The translations under genes were made by a program, and so were the position numbers. Under the pieces are notes generated by a model, which saw only the letters and a program-made list of their open reading frames with translations, was not told the DNA's origin and did not search any database. A stretch of 64,000 nucleotides of DNA from an uncultured Desulfovibrio sp. (GTDB taxonomy: Bacteria; Desulfobacterota; Desulfovibrionia; Desulfovibrionales; Desulfovibrionaceae): the NCBI GenBank assembly GCA_900546145.1, contig URBN01000004.1, positions 1 to 64,000 of the forward strand. The letters run 5' to 3'. This document shows, in pieces, positions 35,406-41,974 of this stretch. Positions within the stretch are counted from its first letter, which is position 1. Each line of letters starts with the position of its first letter.

Positions 35406-36092
35406 TCACACCGTAATGAGCGTGTTCACTGCAGAGATGAGGTTCTGCGGATAGACAGCTTCTCCGAAGGCCTCCCGGAAAAATCCGTTCAGCTGATCAA
35501 AGGAATCCTGATCAACCAGCCCGTCCAGTTTATCCATGTACGAACACAGATGTTTCCAGGCCTGCTTGCAGCGCGCGTAGGGATAACGGAAACGCATGTG
35601 CAGATCCAGATATTCCACGTGCTTGCCAAGCATGGTGATTTTCAGGGGCAGCGGCTCGTAAAGGCGTTCAGCCACGGCGCCCCAGAACGCCAGCATATCA
35701 TCGGAAACGGGCTGCAGGGAAAACAGATTCCGTTCCTTTTTTTCAGCCAGGGCGCTTATGTGTTTTCGGCAGAGGGAAATATACGAAAGACTTTCCGTCG
35801 ACAGTTCCTCACGCAGCACGAGGCTGTTATCGTAGGCGCTCTCAAGGCTCTGGCGCAGGGAGCCGGGAAGTTTCGGATCGTACAGGAAGCGCAGTATAGC
35901 CTGTTCTTCACTGCAGCCGTATTCCAGGGGACAGCCAAGTCTGGCAAAGCAGTACGCCACGGCGCCCCTGTTCCCGTCAGTCTCCCCGTCGCGGGAGGCG
36001 CGCAGAAGAGCCAGAGTCGTGTAAACGCGTTCCGCATAGCGCCCGATCCAGAAAAGATGATTGGCCTTGGCAGGCGAAGTGGCATAGGACAT
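35406..36092 (-). CDS. alpha-E domain protein
   Basis: 228 residues, almost all helical, matching the bacterial alpha-E (DUF403) family: ANHLFWIGRYAERVYTTLALLR at the N-terminus and LGKHVEYLDLHMRFRYPY late. The family is nearly always encoded with a circularly permuted ATP-grasp protein and often with a transglutaminase-like protein; the ATP-grasp gene is directly upstream here. A role in making an unidentified peptide or amide is proposed for such loci. Start ATG 36092 after GAGGAG. Confidence 0.82.
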   Translation of the reverse strand: MSYATSPAKANHLFWIGRYAERVYTTLALLRASRDGETDGNRGAVAYCFARLGCPLEYGCSEEQAILRFLYDPKLPGSLRQSLESAYDNSLVLREELSTESLSYISLCRKHISALAEKKERNLFSLQPVSDDMLAFWGAVAERLYEPLPLKITMLGKHVEYLDLHMRFRYPYARCKQAWKHLCSYMDKLDGLVDQDSFDQLNGFFREAFGEAVYPQNLISAVNTLITV

Positions 36093-36152
36093 GGGGGAAA
36101 ATCTCCTCACATATGTAAATAAAAGATGCAAACGTAAATAATCCCTGCGGCA

Positions 36153-37469
36153 TTACGAATTCAGAACCCACGTGTCCTTGAATCCCCCTCCCTGTGAGGA
36201 ACTGACCACGCAGGATTTCTCCTTTCCGGAAAACCGGGTGAGTCCGCTCTTCCAAACCACGGTATCCCTGCCCGTAAGCACGAAGGCCCTGAGATCAGCC
36301 TTCCGCATGACCGTTGTCTGTCCCCCGAGACATTCAAGTTCCCGGAAATTAATAACTTCCTGAGCTATCCAGCGCCGCGGGTCCTGCGAGATGAGGCGTT
36401 TCAGTTCATTCAGTTTCCCGACTGTGAAATCACGTCCGAACAGCACACCGTATCCGCCTGTCCCACTCACGTCCCTGATAACCAGCTTCTGCAGATTTTT
36501 GAGAATATATTCTCTGTCCTTCTCGTAATACGGCAGGTAAGTGGGGGCGTTCTGAAGAATAGGTTCCTCCCCGAGATAGTAACGGATTATTTTTGGCACA
36601 AAATAGTAAATCCCCTTATCATCAGCCACGCCGCTGCCCGGAGCATTGATGATGGCGGTATTGCCCGCCGCATAGACATGCATGATACCGGGAACGCCAG
36701 GGAGGGAGTCCGGCTGGAAGATGAGCGGATCCAGGTCTTCGTCGGGAACGCGGCGGTATACAGCGCCCACGCGCAGACGCTTCCTGAAGAGCCCGCGATA
36801 ATAAAGCTCATTGCCATCCACCATGAGATCCCCGGGGAAAGCCAGTGTGGCTCCCATGCGTTCCGCCAGATAGGAATGTTCGAAAAACGTGGAGTTATAT
36901 CTCCCCGGCGTAAGAATGATGTTCAGTCCCCTCCCCCCGTTCATTAAATCCATGATGGATTTCAGCATCTGGGGATAGTCACAATTATCAGCTACATCAT
37001 TGACCGAGAATGTTTCCGGGTTCACGCGCTTCGTGATGGTACGGGCTATCATGGGATAGGAAGCCCCTGAAGGGATACGCAGGTTATCTTCCAGCACAAA
37101 CCAGGTGCCATCCTCAGCCTGAACGAGATCAATGCCGGCTATGTGAGCGGCCACACCGAAAGGAGGCGTGATCCCTCTGCACTGCGGCAGATATCCCCTG
37201 GAAGAGAAGACGAAATCCGCGGGAATAATGCCATTTTTCAGGATATCACAGGGCCCGTAAATGTCAGCCAGAAAATGATTGAGTGCCTCTACGCGCTGTT
37301 TCAGGCCCCGCTCGAGCCTCAGCCAGTCCTCCGCGGAGATGACGCGGGGAATGGCGTCAAAGGGCAAAAGCTGTTCCCTGAACGTCCCGTTCTTATAAAT
37401 GCCGAACCTGACGCCATAGCGCTCCATCCACGTGTTGACCACGTCCCTGTTTTCCACAAGCGAATACAT
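36153..37469 (-). CDS. circularly permuted ATP-grasp ligase (DUF404/DUF407)
   Basis: 438 residues, matching the type 2 circularly permuted ATP-grasp family: YLPQCRGITPPFGVAAHIAGIDLVQAEDGTWFVLEDNLRIPSGASY, LTPGRYNSTFFEHSYLA and the C-terminal nucleotide region (LVIRDVSGTGGYGVLFG, IAQEVINF). ATP-grasp enzymes form amide bonds via an acyl-phosphate. First gene of the pair with the alpha-E protein, 60 bases apart. The usual third partner, a transglutaminase-like protease, is not adjacent. Product unknown. Confidence 0.85.
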   Translation of the reverse strand: MYSLVENRDVVNTWMERYGVRFGIYKNGTFREQLLPFDAIPRVISAEDWLRLERGLKQRVEALNHFLADIYGPCDILKNGIIPADFVFSSRGYLPQCRGITPPFGVAAHIAGIDLVQAEDGTWFVLEDNLRIPSGASYPMIARTITKRVNPETFSVNDVADNCDYPQMLKSIMDLMNGGRGLNIILTPGRYNSTFFEHSYLAERMGATLAFPGDLMVDGNELYYRGLFRKRLRVGAVYRRVPDEDLDPLIFQPDSLPGVPGIMHVYAAGNTAIINAPGSGVADDKGIYYFVPKIIRYYLGEEPILQNAPTYLPYYEKDREYILKNLQKLVIRDVSGTGGYGVLFGRDFTVGKLNELKRLISQDPRRWIAQEVINFRELECLGGQTTVMRKADLRAFVLTGRDTVVWKSGLTRFSGKEKSCVVSSSQGGGFKDTWVLNS

Positions 37470-38127
37470 ACCTTCCCCCGTCAGCGTTTTTGCGGATACG
37501 TGAAGTACTTTGCAAAAATTATGCTGACAGGGAGTTCACGCCGAAAAAGCCTGCAGGAGCCCTTCAGCCGCCCATGCGAGGCGTCATTCTGGTACAAAAA
37601 AAGAAGAGGCGTCCCGCTTCCGGGATAAAATTATCCCACCTCTGACACCAAGCAGACAATCCTGCCTGCGGAGCGAATGAACCCAGTGAACGTACTCCCG
37701 CCTAAAGAAGCGGCAGTTTCATGCTTCAGCGGGAACAGCACCACTGACTCCAAAGATCTGCGGCGGCTTACCCTCTTTCCACAGTCGTGAATTCCCGGGC
37801 AGCCCGTGGTACGTTATGCGTTACGTCAGGCAGATATCCGCCTGACTTCTTCCCGAATATTGAGCGGCATTCCTTCCCTGTCATGATGACTGCCGCATTG
37901 AGGACAAACCCATGCCCTTACAGACAGCCTGCCTTTCTCTTTGTTCTGATACACGCAATCACTGCAGAGCTAATCTGGCGGATAAAATCTGTCTGTCCTG
38001 ATGACTTCGGAACAAGTCTGGGAATCTTCCCGGAACACCGCCGGCTTACGTTCTCTCTGCGGCCGGTGCGGAACTCTGATTCCCCACGGCAGGCATATAT
38101 CAAAATGCCATGCCTTATGATTTTTTA
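37470..38127. other. region between ATP-grasp gene and tRNA, mostly TnpB remnant
   Basis: 658 bases without an intact gene. The part from about 37631 to 38060 is a decayed TnpB gene (see separate entry). The palindrome GGGATAA/TTATCCC at 37622-37636 sits exactly at its 3' end and may be part of the former transposon right end. An A-rich run at 37598-37608 follows. Confidence 0.6.
37631..38060 (-). pseudogene. tnpB: decayed IS200/IS605 TnpB C-terminal remnant
   Basis: In shifted minus-strand frames the C-terminal zinc finger of TnpB can be read. DSQTCSEV (about 38015-38038) is the first knuckle. QNKEKGRLSVRAWVCPQCG (V at 37919) is followed by SHHDRE...LNIREEVRRISA, which is the family's CPxCGxxHDRDxNAAxNI region. 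It then hits a stop, and the frame recovers for a tail CGKRVSRRRSL...LKHETAASLGG that ends at TAA 37631-37633. At least one frameshift, an in-frame stop and the missing catalytic N-terminal part make it non-functional. The terminal palindrome at the stop fits an IS605-type right end. Not detectable as a single open frame. Confidence 0.72.
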
Positions 38128-38204
38128 TGGTGGGCCCACTAGGACTCGAACCTAGGATCAACCGGTTATGAGCCGGTAGCTCTAACCAACTGAGCTACGG
38201 GCCC
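38128..38204 (-). tRNA. tRNA with CAT anticodon (Met elongator likely)
   Basis: 77 bases with encoded CCA. The acceptor GGGCCCG pairs with TGGGCCC (one G-T), the D stem is GCTC/GAGC, the anticodon stem ACCGG/CCGGT with loop CTCATAA, and the T stem CTAGG/CCTAG with TTCGAGT. The acceptor is fully paired at position 1, so it is not the initiator. It is elongator Met or, less likely, Ile with lysidine-modified CAT. Confidence 0.93.
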
Positions 38205-38263
38205 GCCGTCCTTCTATCTATGGAAAAGTCACGCCGCTGTCAAGAAACGGATACCGCGCAGAC

Positions 38264-38989
38264 TCAGACCGGCTTCCTGGCAAGAAACATCCCGTAGCCG
38301 AAGCGTTTCACTCCCCCGGGGCTGCATCTCCCGCCCGGCAGAAGGCAGCCCAGCTCCCCGGCCGCGTCATACCAGACAAGCCTTGCAGCAAACTGGGCCA
38401 GGACGTGGCTCACGTCCTCATGGAAGAACACATCAAATCCAGCCCCCATCAGGGCCTCCTCCCAGCCGGGAAAAGTCAGCGCGCCGGCCATACAGCTCTG
38501 ACCGCGCTCCATGAAAGGACCGTCAGGAGGCACGCCCGTTCCTCTGCGCAGCGTCAAATCCGTGACAAGCAGAAGGCCCCCTGGTGCCAGGACGCGGCAG
38601 ATGCCGCGCAGCGCTTTCCCCAAATCCGCTGTCAGCGAAAGCACACACTCTGCCAGGCAGGCGTCAAAAGCTCCGTCACAGAACGGCAGAGACAGAACGT
38701 CCCCGCACACGAGCGCTGCCTCAGCGCTTTTCCCCCTGCTGCCGGCCGCGCCCCCCAGAGCAAAGGGGCCGGGATGCCAGTCGACACCCCAGGCCCGGTA
38801 CCCCTGCTCAGCCACACAGACGGCTGTGGCCCCAGGACCACAGCCGCAGTCCAGAACGCTGGCACCTTCCGTCAGCCCCGCATTGCGCATGAGCTCCAGC
38901 CCGTATCCGGTGAGCTCCAGGCCGCCGGGCCGGAGCGTGTCGCCCGAGGCCTCGCGGAAAGCCTTTGAACCGTACAGGGGCAGACTCAT
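38264..38989 (-). CDS. class I SAM-dependent methyltransferase (DVU_1556/TrsM-like)
   Basis: 241 residues with SAM motif VLDCGCGPGATAVCVAEQG, then GVDWHPGP, GDVLSLPFCDGAFDACLAECVLS and RVLAPGGLLLVTDL. It matches the methyltransferase I recall as TrsM/DVU_1556, found with TrsS and the aldehyde oxidoreductase. Its ATG overlaps the stop of the upstream zinc-ribbon gene (ATGA). Substrate unknown; small molecules or a cofactor intermediate are as likely as protein. Last gene before the tRNA. Confidence 0.82.
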   Translation of the reverse strand: MSLPLYGSKAFREASGDTLRPGGLELTGYGLELMRNAGLTEGASVLDCGCGPGATAVCVAEQGYRAWGVDWHPGPFALGGAAGSRGKSAEAALVCGDVLSLPFCDGAFDACLAECVLSLTADLGKALRGICRVLAPGGLLLVTDLTLRRGTGVPPDGPFMERGQSCMAGALTFPGWEEALMGAGFDVFFHEDVSHVLAQFAARLVWYDAAGELGCLLPGGRCSPGGVKRFGYGMFLARKPV

Positions 38990-39204
38990 TTATCCTCCAG
39001 AAGCCCCTCGACCTCGGCCATCTTGCCGTCAGCCAGTTCCCCCGGCACCAGAGTCATGCCACATTTGGGACAGCGGGGAAGCGTAACGTCAAAGGCACCC
39101 TGCAGATACGCGGCCTGTACCGGTAACTGCTCGAGCGGCACATGGCATCGTCCACAGATCCATTTGCCGTGCGACGGCTTGTATTCCTGCGTGCGTGTGA
39201 GCAT
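38986..39204 (-). CDS. small zinc-ribbon/redox protein, DVU_1557-like (copy 2)
   Basis: 72 residues: WICGRCHVPLEQLPVQAAYL, then LPRCPKCGMTLVP, i.e. two CxxC pairs about 30 residues apart forming a rubredoxin-like or zinc-ribbon site. Clearly paralogous to the next gene upstream (same order WxCGxCHVPLEQ...LPRCPxCG). GGAGGAATGT precedes the start. Probably binds zinc or iron; could deliver electrons or sulfur to an Fe-S partner. Confidence 0.75.
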   Translation of the reverse strand: MLTRTQEYKPSHGKWICGRCHVPLEQLPVQAAYLQGAFDVTLPRCPKCGMTLVPGELADGKMAEVEGLLEDK

Positions 39205-39225
39205 ACATTCCTCCCCTGCGTCCTC

Positions 39226-39483
39226 TTAGTGTTCCCTTGGACGCTGATCGACACTGTTCCACGTTTCTTCAATGCCTTTCTCAATGACCTTGAAAGGCCC
39301 TTCGGCAACATATTTCGGAATCATGGTCTGACCACAAACAGGACAGCGCGGCAGCCTGAGCTGCATGCCTCCGTGGGAATAAACTGTATTGACGGCTATC
39401 TGTTCAAGCGGCACGTGACAGTGTCCACACATCCACCGGCCGTGATCCGGCTCATATTCCGTTTTCAGTGCTTCGTCGTACAT
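39226..39483 (-). CDS. small zinc-ribbon/redox protein, DVU_1557-like (copy 1)
   Basis: 85 residues: RWMCGHCHVPLEQIAVNTVYSHGG, then LPRCPVCGQTMIP. Same two-CxxC plan as the following gene, with a longer C-terminal tail. Its ATG overlaps the stop of the Fe-S flavoprotein gene (TAATG), indicating coupled translation. The tandem pair looks like a recent or maintained duplication. Confidence 0.75.
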   Translation of the reverse strand: MYDEALKTEYEPDHGRWMCGHCHVPLEQIAVNTVYSHGGMQLRLPRCPVCGQTMIPKYVAEGPFKVIEKGIEETWNSVDQRPREH

Positions 39484-41840
39484 TATTTCTCCTGCCTGTC
39501 CGCAACGGCCGAACTCGCCTTAACGCCGCCGGCACCGGGCACAATCATACGGTGACACCAGGCGTCGTACACGAGGAAGCTTCCGTCTTCCTGCTCTGTG
39601 TACTCTACCCAGAAAGTTACTTTGCGGGGACGCCAGCTGGTCAGATGGTGACCGCTCTCCTCATCGACAAAATAACTGCCCGAGGATTTGCCGTAAGCCA
39701 GCGTGGCCTCCACATCCTCCTGCAGAATATGCTTGGCTTCCAGCTTGGCCAGCATTTCGGTCGAATAGACAACGCGGGCAGCCGGCTGCGGTTCAGGGAC
39801 GCTTTCTCCCCTGAGTTCCTTCAGCATCATGCGGCGGAGTTTCGCGCGATTGGCCCTGCGCTGCGAAAGCCCTGTGGCGGGAGAGGCTCCTGCGCCAGGA
39901 TTTGCCTGGCCGAACGGCAGGATATCAAGGAGATGCCAGATAGGCAGTCCGGTAGAAGCCATGCGTTCACGGCACATGATGCAGCTTGCCAGAGCGGGGC
40001 CTCCGAGGCCTTTTGCCCTGTCTTCGGCCATCATATCTGAAAGCTCGGGATCCGAGCACCACTGGTTGCCGCCGTAGCCGCAGCAGGCGGTAAGGCGTCC
40101 GGTAAGAAGCGGCTCGGTCACCTTCACGCCGCATTTCGCAGCGAGGCTGCGCACAGCCTTCTGCCAGGACTCATTCCGGCGGGCCGTACAGGGATCCTGG
40201 CAGACCAGGCTGTCAGGCAGATCCGCAGCATGCTCTTTTCCTGCGCCCTCGGGCAGCTGCATTCCATCGAGCACCTCCCAGAGAGACGTCGAGGTGTACT
40301 CGGGGAAGAAATCGCGGAACACGTTCAGACACGTGGAACAGGCCGTCACCACAACAGGATTGCCAAGTTCCTTCATCTCGGTCTTCATTTTCTCCACGTG
40401 GGCGGCAAAGCGGGCTTTTTCGCCGGCCCAGCGGGCCGGTATGCCGCAGCAGGAAAGATAAATGCCGGTTCCGCCCTCGAGATGGCCGCTCAGAAAATCG
40501 TACACGGCGGCAACCTGCCCGGGGCGGCATCCAGAAAGCTGGCAGCCGGGGAAAAACACATATTTCGGGGTTCCGCTCTTCACGCCAGGAAGCAGAAGAT
40601 GACAGGCTTCCCCTGAAGCGGAATCCATGTCTTCCATGGCGAACTCGAAGGCCGACTCAGGCATGAAGTTCTTGCGCACCTGCTCCTCACGGGCCAGGAG
40701 GCAGACATCTGCCATGGAGAAGTGTCCGGGACAGAGTTCCTCGCACTGTCCGCACAGGGCGCAGGCGTTGATGAGGTCGTTGCCCTCATGGATGCCCTGG
40801 GCAATAGTCAGGTTATTGGTGATGCGGCGGGCAAAGACGCGCGGATATCCTTTGTACTTCTGCATGTACACGCAGGCTTTCTGGCAGATAAGGCACTGGC
40901 ATTCCAGGCAGCGGGATGCCTCTTTCTTCGCTTCCTCGTCCGTAAAAGCACTTCCGTCTGCCGGTATAACACGCGGAACTGCCCCGATGCCCTCGAGGGG
41001 CGTATAGGGGCTGCGTTCGTCCTTTTCCCGGGAAGCGGTAAGAGAGACTTTGGTCACGATGCGCACCATACTCAGGGCCGCTTCATGACCTTCACCGCCG
41101 GCCTTCGAAGGAGAGCAGAACGTGTCGCCCGTAGGCGTGGCAACGTTCCAGCCGCCGGCGCAGATATTATCCTTCCATAAAAAGCTTACAGGCTCACAGG
41201 CAGAACGTTCCGGAGCCTCCCCGCAGACACCGGCATCAACGAACACGGCGTCATGATTCTTCGCTGCCTCTCCGATAAGATCGGCATCAAGAGTGCCCAC
41301 CTGACTGAAAACGACTTTGGAAGCCAGTCTGTCCCAGTCCTCGTGCGGGCCGTGTTCATCATCCCAGCAGTCTCCGAGCCGGGGGAAAAGCTGCAGCAGA
41401 GCGTCACGAGGTTCACCCGTATGGTAGCACGTCACCCTGTATCCCTTGCCTGCGAGATCCGCGGCACACGACAGACCGGCAGGGCCAAGGCCTATGACAG
41501 CCATCGTGAATTTTTTCGGGGGAATGGGGAGGCCTCCCATCTGAAAACCGGTTCTGGATACCAGCCAGTTTTCCACAGAGCCCACAGCCAGGGAACCACC
41601 CAGATCCGCTCTCAGACAGCCTCCTTCACAGGGATGATCACAGATGCGGCCGAAAATGGACGGCATAGGCATCGTCCGCTGCAACAATTTGCGGGCTTCC
41701 CGCAGCCTGCCGCCGCCCACGGCCTTGAGCATGCCGCGGATATCAACATTAAAGGGACAGAGGACCTGACAACGGGGTGAACTTTCCTGGGTGCACTTCG
41801 CCTCAAGCTCGTGCAGTCCTTTTTGATCCAAGCTTACCAT
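39483..41840 (-). CDS. three-module Fe-S flavoprotein (DVU_1558-like)
   Basis: 785 residues. An N-terminal GltD-type cysteine segment (CQVLCPFNVDI, CDHPCEGGCLR) is followed by FAD-binding VIGLGPAGLSCAADLA, but the region that usually holds the NAD(P)-binding second Rossmann fold is shortened. A two-cluster ferredoxin part follows (CLECQCLICQKAC, CALCGQCEELC). Next is a heterodisulfide-reductase-like CCG module (FFPGCQLSGCRPG, SCCGIPARWAG, CQDPCTARRN, ACCGYGGNQWC). The last 120 residues (EDVEATLAYG...SWRPRKVTFWVEY) form a domain I do not recognise. A redox hub is likely, passing electrons from the aldehyde oxidoreductase to an acceptor. First gene of its operon. Confidence 0.8.
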   Translation of the reverse strand: MVSLDQKGLHELEAKCTQESSPRCQVLCPFNVDIRGMLKAVGGGRLREARKLLQRTMPMPSIFGRICDHPCEGGCLRADLGGSLAVGSVENWLVSRTGFQMGGLPIPPKKFTMAVIGLGPAGLSCAADLAGKGYRVTCYHTGEPRDALLQLFPRLGDCWDDEHGPHEDWDRLASKVVFSQVGTLDADLIGEAAKNHDAVFVDAGVCGEAPERSACEPVSFLWKDNICAGGWNVATPTGDTFCSPSKAGGEGHEAALSMVRIVTKVSLTASREKDERSPYTPLEGIGAVPRVIPADGSAFTDEEAKKEASRCLECQCLICQKACVYMQKYKGYPRVFARRITNNLTIAQGIHEGNDLINACALCGQCEELCPGHFSMADVCLLAREEQVRKNFMPESAFEFAMEDMDSASGEACHLLLPGVKSGTPKYVFFPGCQLSGCRPGQVAAVYDFLSGHLEGGTGIYLSCCGIPARWAGEKARFAAHVEKMKTEMKELGNPVVVTACSTCLNVFRDFFPEYTSTSLWEVLDGMQLPEGAGKEHAADLPDSLVCQDPCTARRNESWQKAVRSLAAKCGVKVTEPLLTGRLTACCGYGGNQWCSDPELSDMMAEDRAKGLGGPALASCIMCRERMASTGLPIWHLLDILPFGQANPGAGASPATGLSQRRANRAKLRRMMLKELRGESVPEPQPAARVVYSTEMLAKLEAKHILQEDVEATLAYGKSSGSYFVDEESGHHLTSWRPRKVTFWVEYTEQEDGSFLVYDAWCHRMIVPGAGGVKASSAVADRQEK

Positions 41841-41904
41841 GTGCTTAACTCCGGGAGGGCAGGCGGCAGACGCCGCCGGTACCGACGGGTAACGGGAATT
41901 CGGT

Positions 41905-41940
41905 GAAAAAAAGAGGGGGGAGGATCGCTCCTCCCCCCTC
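41905..41940 (-). terminator. terminator of the aldehyde oxidoreductase gene
   Basis: Perfect 12-bp stem GAGGGGGGAGGA/TCCTCCCCCCTC with a four-base loop; the minus strand continues in seven T (41906-41912). Confidence 0.93.
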
Positions 41941-41974
41941 CAAGTCAGCTATAACCTAAGCGGTTATTACGCGT

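Noticed and set aside
37787..38155. Plus-strand open frame of 122 codons
   Set aside because: Runs into the tRNA on the other strand, has no ribosome site, and lies over the TnpB remnant.
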